From: an uncultured Caryophanales bacterium
Lineage (GTDB): Bacteria; Bacillota_I; Bacilli_A; RF39; UBA660
Direction: 5' to 3'
Length of the DNA: 64,000 nt
NCBI GenBank assembly: GCA_947302515.1
Contig: CAMYVT010000001.1
Span: forward strand, 1-64,000
Shown: one piece after another, positions 15,883 through 24,245 of the stretch
Layout: each line of letters begins with the position of its first letter
How positions within the stretch are numbered: position 1 is the first letter of the stretch
Position numbers and translations under genes: made by a program
The notes under the pieces: model-generated
What the model was told of the DNA's origin: nothing
Databases searched by the model: none
The model's input: only the letters and a program-made list of their open reading frames with translations

Positions 15883-17016
15883 ATGGGAAAGAAATTAAAG
15901 TACTTAGATAAAACATTACTTTTTGTAACCATACTTCTATTTATCATAGGATTAGTTATGGTTTTTTCAGCATCCAATGTTACAGCATACATGACTCATG
16001 CTGTAAATCCATATCATTATTTCTTTCGACAAGCAATCTTTTTAGTAGCAGGAATAATACTATTCTTTGTAATGATACCATTTAATACTAAAGTATATGG
16101 TAAATCATCTCATTTACTATTATTAGCTAATATTGCTGCTTTAGTAGCATTATTAGTATATGGTAGTGCTAAAAATGATGCTGTCAGTTGGTTTGAATTT
16201 GGACCAATTACTATTCAACCATCGGAGTTTATTAAAGTAATAACTATAGTATTTTTAGCAGAATATTATGAAGTTAATAAAGGAAAATTAAATAGTTGGT
16301 TAAAATGTTTATTCCCATTAGGAATATGTATTGGAATAGCAGCACTAATATTTATTCAACCAGACTTAGGAACTACAATTATTTATGCTTTAATAGTAGC
16401 AGTTATTTTTATTTCAGTACCTATGTCAAAAGAGATAAAATATAAGATTTTATTTATAGGTCTAGCGATAGTCGTATTAGGACTATTTGCTATTTTTGGC
16501 ATGGGTAAAAGTATTTTAAGAGATAGACAATTAGAAAGATTTGATATATCAAGACCATGTGACAAAATATTAACTAATGGTAATCAAGTATGTAATTGTT
16601 ATATAGCTATGAATAATGGTGGATTAATGGGTGTTGGATTAGGTAATTCTACGCAAAAATATTTGTATTTGCCAGAACCATATACCGACTTTATTTTTGC
16701 TATTGTAGTAGAAGAATTAGGTGTAATAGCAGGAGTAGGTATTATTGTACTTTATATGATTGTAATTTTGAGAATTTTATTAATTGGAAGAAAATCTCCA
16801 ACTAATAGGGGAGCAATACTCTGTTATGGCATTGCAACATATATATTTCTCCATATAGCAGTAAACTTATTAGGAATAATGGGATTAATGCCAATGACCG
16901 GTGTACCTCTTCCATTTATGAGTTATGGAGGAAGTTTTACCATCTGTTTAATAGCTGCTTTAACTATAGTTCAAAGAGTCAATGTTGAAAATGGATTATT
17001 AAGTGAAAAGAGATGA
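15883..17016 (+). CDS. ftsW: FtsW/RodA-family peptidoglycan glycosyltransferase
   Basis: This 377-residue SEDS polymerase has about ten membrane helices, beginning with LDKTLLFVTILLFIIGLVMV. Family signatures are seen in order: the QPSEFIKV motif, FIQPDLGTT, the GGLMGVGLGNSTQKYLYLPE loop with the following YTDFIFAIVVEELG, and MTGVPLPFMSYGGS near the C-end. The loop and the TDFIFA segment favour FtsW or SpoVE over RodA. It polymerises lipid II glycan chains with a class B PBP; one is encoded at 39876. The start ATG 15883 follows AGAAGGAGAT. Confidence 0.88.
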   Translation: MGKKLKYLDKTLLFVTILLFIIGLVMVFSASNVTAYMTHAVNPYHYFFRQAIFLVAGIILFFVMIPFNTKVYGKSSHLLLLANIAALVALLVYGSAKNDAVSWFEFGPITIQPSEFIKVITIVFLAEYYEVNKGKLNSWLKCLFPLGICIGIAALIFIQPDLGTTIIYALIVAVIFISVPMSKEIKYKILFIGLAIVVLGLFAIFGMGKSILRDRQLERFDISRPCDKILTNGNQVCNCYIAMNNGGLMGVGLGNSTQKYLYLPEPYTDFIFAIVVEELGVIAGVGIIVLYMIVILRILLIGRKSPTNRGAILCYGIATYIFLHIAVNLLGIMGLMPMTGVPLPFMSYGGSFTICLIAALTIVQRVNVENGLLSEKR

Positions 17017-17020
17017 TTAA

Positions 17021-17608
17021 ATGCCGAACATAATAATACATGAGCAAGTAGGATATTATTTATCAAAAAAAATAAATAAAAATTCTTATGATTACTATTT
17101 AGGACTTCTTGCACCAGATACACCTAATTTGAATGGTTTTGGTCCTAAAGAAGAAAGATGGATGGCTCATCAAAGAAAGAAAGATTATGATGAATGGAGA
17201 AAATCTCTAAATGATTTCTATACTCAAGAAAAGAATAATTATAATGAAGATTTTCTTATAGGTTATTATATTCATATCTTAACAGATATAATATATGATG
17301 ATTATTTATATTTAAAAGTAAGAAAAAAAATATTAAAAGATTATTCTTTAGAAGAATCTCATCAAATAATGAGAGATGATATGGAAAAGTATTATTTTGA
17401 CGGGCAAGAAGAAATAATAAAAATACTATTAAGTGGTAATAAATCATATGATATTTTAAATATTAATAGTAAAGATCTAATTCTCTGGAAGAATAAAGAA
17501 ATAAAAGAATTTAAAGAAAATAATGAATGCAAATATATAACAAAAGATATAATAGACTTTTTAGAACAACAAGTATATAATGAATTAATAAAACAGATAG
17601 ATTTATAA
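17021..17608 (+). CDS. Zinc-dependent phospholipase C-like family protein
   Basis: The protein has 195 residues. The layout matches the Zn_dep_PLPC family: His in IIIHEQVGYYL near the start, YYLGLLAPDTPN (metal-binding Asp), a later His in WMAHQRKK and the GYYIHILTDIIYDDY motif with His and Asp ligands. No signal peptide is present, so it is probably intracellular despite the phospholipase name; the substrate is unknown. ATG 17021 is 4 nt after the ftsW stop, so it is probably translated from the same transcript. Confidence 0.7.
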   Translation: MPNIIIHEQVGYYLSKKINKNSYDYYLGLLAPDTPNLNGFGPKEERWMAHQRKKDYDEWRKSLNDFYTQEKNNYNEDFLIGYYIHILTDIIYDDYLYLKVRKKILKDYSLEESHQIMRDDMEKYYFDGQEEIIKILLSGNKSYDILNINSKDLILWKNKEIKEFKENNECKYITKDIIDFLEQQVYNELIKQIDL

Positions 17609-17620
17609 TCTATCTGTTAT
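17593..17620 (+). terminator. Terminator after the phospholipase-like gene
   Basis: The 10-bp stem ACAGATAGAT/ATCTATCTGT closes a TTATA loop that contains part of the stop codon. The following T tract is weak (TATTTATT). Confidence 0.7.
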
Positions 17621-17643
17621 TTATTGAAAAAAAAGTCATAATA

Positions 17644-17652
17644 TGGTATAAT
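17644..17652 (+). promoter_or_regulatory. Extended -10 promoter
   Basis: TGGTATAAT matches TGnTATAAT, 30 nt before the phosphodiesterase start. Confidence 0.65.
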
Positions 17653-17681
17653 ATGTCGCAGAGAAAAAGGGTGTGATGTGT

Positions 17682-18794
17682 ATGATAGAAAACATCAAAG
17701 TATTAAAAACAAGATTAGAAACAGAAATAAAAAAATGTTCTAATGTTTTTATTGTCGGACATAATAGTCCTGATTTTGATGCTATAGGATCTGCCATTGG
17801 TTTATATGTACTAGCAAGACGTTATGGTAAAAAATCATATATTATTGTAGATGATGATGAAATAAAAATTGAACCCGGAGTAAAAAGAATAATAGATAGT
17901 AGTAGAGATGAATATAATTTTATTACTAGAAATGATTTTTTGGAAAAGGTAAATAATAATTCTTTATTAATAGTAACAGATGTTAATAAAATAAATATGA
18001 TATCTGTAGGTGAAGATTTAGATATATTTGGACACATAATAGTTATAGATCATCATTTAGAAGATGAATCAACAATTCCTACAGAAGATAGATTTATATC
18101 ACTTGAAACCTCAAGTGCCTCAGAAATAGTTTCAAGAGTTTTATTATTAAGTAAAACACCATTTAATAATGAAGTAGCAAATTATTTATTAGCAGGTATA
18201 AGTTTAGATACAAAAAGATTTAAACAAAATACCACTGGTAAAACACATGATACAGCAGAACATCTAATGGATGATAGAGGAGCTAGTATGGACTATGTTA
18301 ATAGTTTATTCTTAGAAGAATTTGCTAGTGCTAAACGTATTAATAATTTAATATTTACTGATGGTTTTACTAGGATATTAAAATATAGTGAGGATCCATT
18401 TACTCCTATTCAAGTATCATTTACTATAAACAGAGAAGAACCAAAAGCAATTTATGCACAAGAAGATTATGCTAAAGCAGCTGATAGAATGTTAAAGTTC
18501 ACAGGTATTGATGCATCATTTGCTTTAGGATACATAGATGATGAAATAATTCATATTTCCTCCAGAGGCGGTAAAAGAGTAAATGTTGGAACCATCATGG
18601 AGGCAATGCCAGGACAATGTGGTGGTAATGCTCAAAGTGCTGGAGGAAGAATTAAAACAGATGATATTGATACAGTAGAAAGAGAACTAGTAGAAAAAGT
18701 AAAATTAGGATTATCAGATGAAGTATCAGTAATGAAAGAACCTCCATTAATAAAAATTAAAAAAAGAGAAAAAATGTATAAGAAAAGTATATAA
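17682..18794 (+). CDS. Stand-alone GdpP-type DHH/DHHA1 phosphodiesterase
   Basis: The protein has 370 residues. The N-terminal DHH domain shows GHNSPDFDAIGSAIGLYVL, TDVNKINM and VIDHHLEDE, and the linker YLLAGISLDTKRF follows, all close to the C-terminal half of GdpP, the c-di-AMP phosphodiesterase. The DHHA1 part has ASFALGYIDDEIIHISSR and GGNAQSAGGRI, where the usual GGGH reads CGGN. GdpP's membrane helices, PAS and degenerate GGDEF domains are absent, so it would be a soluble enzyme. It may hydrolyse c-di-AMP or pApA; the substrate cannot be fixed from sequence. ATG 17682 is used because AGGGTG lies 8 nt upstream; GTG 17673 and ATG 17676 sit on or next to it. Confidence 0.82.
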   Translation: MIENIKVLKTRLETEIKKCSNVFIVGHNSPDFDAIGSAIGLYVLARRYGKKSYIIVDDDEIKIEPGVKRIIDSSRDEYNFITRNDFLEKVNNNSLLIVTDVNKINMISVGEDLDIFGHIIVIDHHLEDESTIPTEDRFISLETSSASEIVSRVLLLSKTPFNNEVANYLLAGISLDTKRFKQNTTGKTHDTAEHLMDDRGASMDYVNSLFLEEFASAKRINNLIFTDGFTRILKYSEDPFTPIQVSFTINREEPKAIYAQEDYAKAADRMLKFTGIDASFALGYIDDEIIHISSRGGKRVNVGTIMEAMPGQCGGNAQSAGGRIKTDDIDTVERELVEKVKLGLSDEVSVMKEPPLIKIKKREKMYKKSI

Positions 18795-18808
18795 CTTTTC
18801 TTTTTTTT
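18781..18808 (+). terminator. Terminator of the DHH gene
   Basis: The stem AGAAAAGT/ACTTTTCT spans the stop codon and continues into a run of about eight T. Confidence 0.85.
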
Positions 18809-18834
18809 AGAATAATACTATAGGAGGTGATTTT

Positions 18835-19500
18835 ATTACATTTGGATATAGACATAGAAAACAAATCATAATAGCAATAACCATACTACTATTAGTATCA
18901 ATAACAGTATTATCATCAATTTATTACTTTAAAGAAAATGATGAAGAAATAGTAGAAGAAAAAGTAATGAATAAAAAGGAAACTAAAAAAGAAAAAAAAG
19001 AAGAATTAATATCAGTAGATATTAAAGGAGAAATAAATATTCCTGGAATATATTCTTTAAAAGAATCATCTAGAATAATAGATGTAATAGATAAAGCAGG
19101 AGGCCTAACAGAAAATGCAGATACAACAGTAATTAATCTAAGTAAAAAGATTAAAGATGAAATGGTAATAATAATATATAGTAAAGAACAAGTAAATAAT
19201 TTTAAAGAAACAAAACAATTAGAAGAACAATTACAAAGTAAATGTATTTCTCCAGATGAAGAATCACTTCAAAATGATGCCTGTATAGAAGAAACATATA
19301 ATAATAATGGAAAAATAAATATTAATACTGCAAGTAAACAAGAATTGATGACTCTACCAGGAATAGGAGAAAGTAAAGCTAAAGATATTATTTCTTATAG
19401 AGAAAAGAATGGTTTATTTAAAACAATAGAAGATATAAAGAAAGTATCTGGTATAGGAGATACATTATTTGCTCAGATTAAGGAAAATATTACTGTGTGA
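18835..19500 (+). CDS. comEA: ComEA, DNA receptor of the uptake machinery (ATT start)
   Basis: The protein has 221 residues: one N-terminal membrane helix, a SLBB beta-grasp domain (DIKGEINIPGIYSL, AGGLTENADTTVINL), a linker with two Cys, and a helix-hairpin-helix DNA-binding end (INTASKQELMTLPGIGESKA, FKTIEDIKKVSGIGD). It binds incoming double-stranded DNA at the membrane. The only ATG in frame, at 18967, would remove the membrane helix. The frame is open back to 18811, and a perfect AGGAGGTGA (18822-18830) is placed 7 nt (from AGGAGG) before ATT 18835, so ATT is the likely start. comEC follows with overlap. Confidence 0.88.
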   Translation: MTFGYRHRKQIIIAITILLLVSITVLSSIYYFKENDEEIVEEKVMNKKETKKEKKEELISVDIKGEINIPGIYSLKESSRIIDVIDKAGGLTENADTTVINLSKKIKDEMVIIIYSKEQVNNFKETKQLEEQLQSKCISPDEESLQNDACIEETYNNNGKININTASKQELMTLPGIGESKAKDIISYREKNGLFKTIEDIKKVSGIGDTLFAQIKENITV

Positions 19501-21478
19501 TTATTTTTATTATTTAATATTTATTATTTCACTTTTATTAACACTAATAATAGTAAATCAAAATCAGATATCACATTATAATGAAACAGATACAGAAGTA
19601 GTTGGAAAAATAATTTCTATAAAAAAAGATGAAAATAAAATAACATATTTAGTAAAAGGAAAAGAAAAAATATTAATAAATTATAAAGGTAATAATAATT
19701 ACCATTTAGGAGATAAAGTAATAATAAAAGGTATTTTTAAAATACCAAATACTAATACAACAAAGTATTTATTTAATTATAAAGAATATTTAAAAAGTAA
19801 AAAAATATATTTTATAGTAGAATCAACTTCTATTATTAAAATATCTAATAATAAAAATATATATTATAAAGTAAAAGAAATAATTATTAATTATATTAAT
19901 AATCCATATTTAAAAACATTTATTTTAGGAGATAAATCATCTATATCAAAAGAAATAATAAGAAGCTATCAAGCAAATGGTATTAGTCACTTATTTGCCA
20001 TTAGTGGTATGCATATTGCACTACTAGCTAGCATATTAGAAAAAATAATAAAGAAGTTTTTTAATGAAGAAAGTAGAATTAAAATAATATCAATTTTTCT
20101 ATTATTATATTTATTACTAGTAGGATTATCTCCATCTATTTTAAGAGGTATATTATTTTATATATTATTTAAAGGAAATAATATTTATTATTTTTATATA
20201 AAAAAAGATAATTTATTTTTATTAATATTATCAATTTCTTTATTAATAAATCCATATTTTATTTATGATATAGGATTTAAATATTCTTATCTTATTAGTT
20301 ATTCTTTATTAAAAATGTCAAAGTATTTATCATCTAATAATAAAATAATATCTTTATTAAAAGTATCAATCTTATCATTTACAGTAAGTATTCCGATAAC
20401 CATAAAAAACTATTATCAAATAAATTTACTAAGTATCATTTACAATATATTATATGTACCATTTATAAGCATAATAATTTATCCTTTATCACTAATAGTA
20501 TTATTAATAAAACCATTAGAACCATTTTATAATTTAATAATACTGCTATTAGAAAAATCATCACTCATATTATCAAATATTACTATAACAGAAATAGTAT
20601 TTAAAAGATTACCTGATTATGTTTATATAATATATTTTCTATTAATAATATTTTACTTAAATATAAAGAATAAAAAAATATTATTATTATTCTTTTTATT
20701 ATTAATAATTCATTTAATAATACCTTTCTTTGATAATACATATATAGAAGTAATAGATGTTGGTCAAGGAGATTCTACATTAATTCATTTAAATAATAAA
20801 AATATATTATTAGATACCGGTGGTAATAATAGTGATTTATTCTACAATACAATTAGTCCAGTATTAAAGACTAAGGGTATTAAAAAATTAGATTATTTAA
20901 TACTAACTCATGGAGATTATGATCATATGGGTGAAGCTATTAATTTAGTAAATAATTTCAAAGTTGAAAAAGTAATCTTTAATTGTGGACCTTATAATGA
21001 TTTAGAACAAGAACTTATTAAAGTTCTAGATAAAAAGAAAATCAAATATTATTCATGTATTAAAGAATTAAAAATAAATAAGAATAAATTATATTTCTTA
21101 CAAACAAAAAAATATGATAATGAAAATGATAATAGCAATGTTATTTATACTGAACTAAATGGTTATAAGTTTATGTTTATGGGAGATGCATCTATAATTA
21201 CTGAAAAAGAAATAATAAGTAAATATAATTTACCTGCTATAGATGTATTAAAAGTGGGACATCATGGTAGTAAAACAAGTAGTAGTGAAGAATTCATTAA
21301 AGAAGTAAGACCAACATATAGTTTAATATCGGTAGGTAATAATAATAAATTTGGTCATCCAAATGAAGAAGTATTAAATAATTTAGAAGAATCTAAAATA
21401 TATAGAACAGACGAGTATGGTAGTATTATGTTTAAGATTAAAAATAATAAATTAGAAATTGAGGCGTGTAGTCCATAG
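19469..21478 (+). CDS. comEC: ComEC, DNA uptake channel with metallo-beta-lactamase domain
   Basis: The protein has 669 residues. It has an N-terminal OB-like extracellular region, the Competence membrane domain (GISHLFAISGMHIALLAS is diagnostic) with many helices, and a C-terminal metallo-beta-lactamase domain (VIDVGQGDSTLI, LTHGDYDHMG, FMGDAS, KVGHHGSKTSSS) that may degrade the non-transported strand. It transports single-stranded DNA across the membrane. The start is TTG 19469 with AGGAGA 8 nt upstream, overlapping comEA by 32 nt, which suggests translational coupling. The first residues in this frame precede the first membrane helix as expected. Confidence 0.92.
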   Translation: MLRLRKILLCDYFYYLIFIISLLLTLIIVNQNQISHYNETDTEVVGKIISIKKDENKITYLVKGKEKILINYKGNNNYHLGDKVIIKGIFKIPNTNTTKYLFNYKEYLKSKKIYFIVESTSIIKISNNKNIYYKVKEIIINYINNPYLKTFILGDKSSISKEIIRSYQANGISHLFAISGMHIALLASILEKIIKKFFNEESRIKIISIFLLLYLLLVGLSPSILRGILFYILFKGNNIYYFYIKKDNLFLLILSISLLINPYFIYDIGFKYSYLISYSLLKMSKYLSSNNKIISLLKVSILSFTVSIPITIKNYYQINLLSIIYNILYVPFISIIIYPLSLIVLLIKPLEPFYNLIILLLEKSSLILSNITITEIVFKRLPDYVYIIYFLLIIFYLNIKNKKILLLFFLLLIIHLIIPFFDNTYIEVIDVGQGDSTLIHLNNKNILLDTGGNNSDLFYNTISPVLKTKGIKKLDYLILTHGDYDHMGEAINLVNNFKVEKVIFNCGPYNDLEQELIKVLDKKKIKYYSCIKELKINKNKLYFLQTKKYDNENDNSNVIYTELNGYKFMFMGDASIITEKEIISKYNLPAIDVLKVGHHGSKTSSSEEFIKEVRPTYSLISVGNNNKFGHPNEEVLNNLEESKIYRTDEYGSIMFKIKNNKLEIEACSP

Positions 21479-21480
21479 AA

Positions 21481-21570
21481 ATGAATAAGTATATCATAAA
21501 ATATTGTTCAGATGAAAGAATAATTGCTAAAAATATGAACTTGTGTGATATAGTTATTTTGCGGAGATGA
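21481..21570 (+). CDS. Possible 29-residue peptide after comEC
   Basis: An ATG 2 nt after the comEC stop opens a 29-codon frame (MNKYIIKYCSDERIIAKNMN and nine more residues, ending in TGA). No good ribosome binding site is seen apart from coupling to comEC. It may be a random frame or a remnant; holA, often found after comEC, is absent here. Confidence 0.2.
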   Translation: MNKYIIKYCSDERIIAKNMNLCDIVILRR

Positions 21571-21576
21571 AGAAAA

Positions 21577-21605
21577 TTTACTTTTTCAATACTTTATGTT
21601 ATAAT
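21577..21605 (+). promoter_or_regulatory. Promoter of the small foreign-looking gene
   Basis: TTTACT (21577-21582), a 17-nt spacer and TATAAT (21600-21605) preceded by TGT form an extended -10 promoter. Confidence 0.7.
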
Positions 21606-21627
21606 TACTGTAGGGAGGATGATATAA

Positions 21628-21936
21628 ATGACTATAGAAGATAATGCTAATCAAATTAGTGTTGAAGATCTTAAAAATCTTGAGGATGCTGTTATTGGTA
21701 TTGTAGAACCACTCGCTGGAATTGCAAATGAACGCGACGGTTTTGCTCCTAAAGTTTCGGATGAAGTCGCTGAAATGATTAGGGAGTCGATAATTCGTGC
21801 TTTAGCAGTTCAGGAAAAGATTGTTGAATTGGAAGCTCGAATTGATGAATTGCAGGCGATCTTTTCTCGTGATAGAATAGAGAGGATTAAAGAATCAAAA
21901 GAATTCTGGCAAACCAACCAAAGAAAAATAAAATAA
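21628..21936 (+). CDS. Small coiled-coil protein with atypical codon use
   Basis: The protein has 102 residues and I do not recognise it. It is fully soluble and helical; residues 65-90 (QEKIVELEARIDELQAIF) look like a short coiled coil. Start ATG 21628 follows GGGAGGATGAT at good distance. The codon use stands out: CGC, CGT, CGA, TCG, GTC and GCG occur in a window where Arg is nearly always AGA and third positions are A/T. It has its own promoter, and a strong hairpin lies downstream. Recent transfer is a reasonable reading. Function unknown. Confidence 0.7.
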   Translation: MTIEDNANQISVEDLKNLEDAVIGIVEPLAGIANERDGFAPKVSDEVAEMIRESIIRALAVQEKIVELEARIDELQAIFSRDRIERIKESKEFWQTNQRKIK

Positions 21937-21982
21937 ACATGGTAATATGGTAATGTAAATAAACATTATAAAAAGGAATGAA

Positions 21983-22010
21983 AAAAGGTGCTTTAATTTA
22001 AGCACCTTTT
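21983..22010 (+). terminator. Terminator hairpin
   Basis: The 11-bp stem AAAAGGTGCTT/AAGCACCTTTT with a TAATTT loop has A and T runs on its flanks, so it could work in both directions. Confidence 0.8.
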
Positions 22011-22029
22011 ACTAATCTATATTCATTAA

Positions 22030-22335
22030 ATGATGTACAATATTAAAAACATATGATGATATATTTGTTTTGGAAGAATGGTTACAATTATATCCTGATT
22101 ATGAACATGAAGTATATTTAAATAATAAGGAATTAGATGCTTTATATTCAATGTATAGAGATCCTACTCCTTTCTCAGAAGAAGAAAAGATAGAATCAGA
22201 AAAAGAAAAAGAATTATCTAAAATAAAAAAATAGTAATTATATATTATAATATACATGAAGTGAATAACTGGGAAGATAAGAAAATATATATAATTGATA
22301 AAAGAAATCCAGATTCTTATAGCTTTAGAAGATGA
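22030..22335 (+). pseudogene. Decayed coding remnants
   Basis: A frame with coding character (VLEEWLQLYPDYEHEVYLNN, then a Glu/Lys-rich end stopping at 22234) has no ATG or ribosome binding site. ATG ATG at 22030 begins a peptide of another frame that stops at once, as if a frameshift separated them. A second fragment (GTG 22261 to TGA 22335, containing NNWEDKKIYIIDKRNPDSYS) also lacks a start signal. Together they fill most of the 466-nt gap between 21936 and 22403. The parent genes are not recognised. Confidence 0.45.
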
Positions 22336-22346
22336 AACAAAAAAAT

Positions 22347-22383
22347 AAAGGGACAATTAATTGTTCTTTTTTTGTGTTATAAT
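22347..22383 (+). promoter_or_regulatory. Terminator fused to an extended -10 promoter
   Basis: The hairpin GGACAATTAATTGTTC with a seven-T run ends at 22373, and TGTTATAAT follows at 22375-22383. The hairpin therefore occupies the -35/spacer region of the promoter of the next gene. Confidence 0.65.
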
Positions 22384-22402
22384 ATTATTAGGATGTGATT
22401 AT

Positions 22403-23533
22403 ATGATTAAATATGAAGGAACTGAAAATAGATATCACTATAATATTGAAGATATTAATAAGATTATAGAGTTGTTAAGAAATGGAAACTATTATGATAT
22501 TGATTATTGTACACAAGAAAATGTAAGTACCTTAGTTGATGCAATCAGTACATTTTTATCAAATATTAGAGAAGAAAAAGAAACAACAATGTTGGAAAGA
22601 CATGAAACTGAAGAAGAAGCTAGAACTTATTTTGGACCAGAATTTGTAGCTCAATTTGATGAATTAATGACTACTTTAGATAGAGATCAAACAGTAGTGG
22701 CAATTCATGGAACATCACTTGATACTTGCCCTAAGATATGTGAGACTGGTCTTCAATATAGAAGTCCAATGTTGTCATCAACTGCTGTTACACAACATAT
22801 GGAATTTGGTCAAAGAGACATTCATTATGCTGACTATGAAGGTCTATTAAATTGGGGACATAGAGAATATAAAGGTTTAGTTATAGTTGCTATACCATAT
22901 GAATGTTATTATAGAGAAGGATTATGGGAAAGATTTAGAGAATCAAATACTGTATATGGAGGACAAGATTATCGAATTAATCCAGATTTTATTGTTGGAT
23001 ATATTGATGTAGAAGGAAAACAAATACATCTTAATCCCCGCTATAGAAGAGAACATGATTATACTAGTCTGATGCCTGATATGCAATTATTTAGAGAAAA
23101 CAAAGATATGGATAATGAAAGATTAAGAGAAGCTGCAATTAAAACATCAGAAGAAATTGATTCTTTTGTTCCACCACAACCAGAAGAAACACCAGAAGAA
23201 CAAATTGATATTGAAAGAATACCATATATGATTGATGAGTTTTTAGGTCTTTTTAATTCTATAAAAAATGGTTTTCCAGAATATATGAATGAAAGTAAAT
23301 ATAGAAGTGTATTAGAAAGATTACAAGATACTTTTGAACCATTAAGAAAAGCAATACCATTATTAAAGACAAATGCTGAAGTTGAAGAAGCAAGAAGAGA
23401 AAGAGAAGCAATGTTTGAAAGAACAATATCTAGTGGTACTCCATCTGAAGCAGATGATGATTGGGATTTAATATGGGATGATGAATTTACTGTAGATGAT
23501 GAAGATGAATCATTTATAGATATTAATAGGTGA
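22403..23533 (+). CDS. Unknown protein with ADP-ribosyltransferase-like motifs
   Basis: The protein has about 376 residues. Start ATG 22403 is preceded by GGATGTGAT; earlier in-frame codons overlap the promoter. The centre reads VVAIHGTSLDTCPKICETGL, later GLVIVAIPYECYY and INPDFIVGYIDVEGKQIHLN. A His-Gly-Thr strand followed about 15 residues later by a Gly-Leu turn is the opening pattern of PARP/ART-type ADP-ribosyltransferases, and a closing strand with a Tyr would fit, but I cannot place the catalytic Glu. The last 120 residues are helical then strongly acidic. No signal peptide or membrane helix. The next gene is translationally coupled (its ribosome binding site overlaps this stop). The enzyme call is speculative. 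Confidence 0.4.
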   Translation: MIKYEGTENRYHYNIEDINKIIELLRNGNYYDIDYCTQENVSTLVDAISTFLSNIREEKETTMLERHETEEEARTYFGPEFVAQFDELMTTLDRDQTVVAIHGTSLDTCPKICETGLQYRSPMLSSTAVTQHMEFGQRDIHYADYEGLLNWGHREYKGLVIVAIPYECYYREGLWERFRESNTVYGGQDYRINPDFIVGYIDVEGKQIHLNPRYRREHDYTSLMPDMQLFRENKDMDNERLREAAIKTSEEIDSFVPPQPEETPEEQIDIERIPYMIDEFLGLFNSIKNGFPEYMNESKYRSVLERLQDTFEPLRKAIPLLKTNAEVEEARREREAMFERTISSGTPSEADDDWDLIWDDEFTVDDEDESFIDINR

Positions 23534-23537
23534 TTAT

Positions 23538-24161
23538 ATGAGTTTTAATGATGAAATAAATGAATTAGAAAAAATAAGCACAAGTGAAGATTTTCTTATT
23601 TTAAAAGGAACAGTTCCTGTTCTTTTTTCAGCGCCTCATACTATTGAACAAGAAAGAGAAGATGGAACAATAAAACTTAGTGAACCATATACAAAAGCAA
23701 TATCTTTATATTTAAATAAGCATTGTAAAACATATTCTATTGTCAAAAATAAAGATACTGGTATAGATCCTAATAGAGATAATTATGATAAATATAATGT
23801 TGAATTGAGAAGACTAATAAAAGAAAATAATATTAAATTAGTAATTGATCTTCATGGAGCATCAATTGAAAGAGATTTTGATATAGAATTTGGGACCTTA
23901 AATAATATAACAGCAGATTATTCAACAATTAAAGAATTAGAAGAATCATTTAATGAGAATGGATTAACTAATATTAGTTATAATAATCCATTTAAAGGTG
24001 GAGCAATAACTAAAGGAATTCTTAGTATAGATGATGTAGATGTAATTCAATTAGAGATTAATAGAAAATATAGAGATGAAAATAATTTAGAATTGTTAGA
24101 AAAATTAATTAAATCTTTAGAATTATTTATAAAACAATATAATAATTATATTAATAGATAA
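23538..24161 (+). CDS. N-formylglutamate amidohydrolase-like protein
   Basis: The protein has 207 residues. The family's features are present: VLFSAPHTIEQEREDGTIKL with the first His, a Glu-Pro-Tyr turn, VIDLHGASIERDFDIEFG with the second His, and VDVIQLEINRKYRDEN near the end. Members cleave N-formylglutamate to Glu and formate, but many relatives have unknown amide substrates, and there is no histidine degradation pathway here to support the classical role. AGGTGAT for ATG 23538 overlaps the stop of the upstream gene, so both are probably made together. Confidence 0.65.
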   Translation: MSFNDEINELEKISTSEDFLILKGTVPVLFSAPHTIEQEREDGTIKLSEPYTKAISLYLNKHCKTYSIVKNKDTGIDPNRDNYDKYNVELRRLIKENNIKLVIDLHGASIERDFDIEFGTLNNITADYSTIKELEESFNENGLTNISYNNPFKGGAITKGILSIDDVDVIQLEINRKYRDENNLELLEKLIKSLELFIKQYNNYINR

Positions 24162-24245
24162 TAGTTTAAACAGTATAAAATAAGTAAATAATATGGACAT
24201 TTGTTTAAAAATCATATAAAATCTATATGTAGAGGTGGTGGTTAA

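Noticed and set aside
18967..19500. comEA starting at the first ATG (18967)
   Set aside because: It would lose the membrane helix and has no ribosome binding site; the perfect site is before ATT 18835.
21481..21570. 29-codon frame as a solid gene
   Set aside because: No ribosome binding site of its own and no recognisable sequence; kept only as a weak feature.
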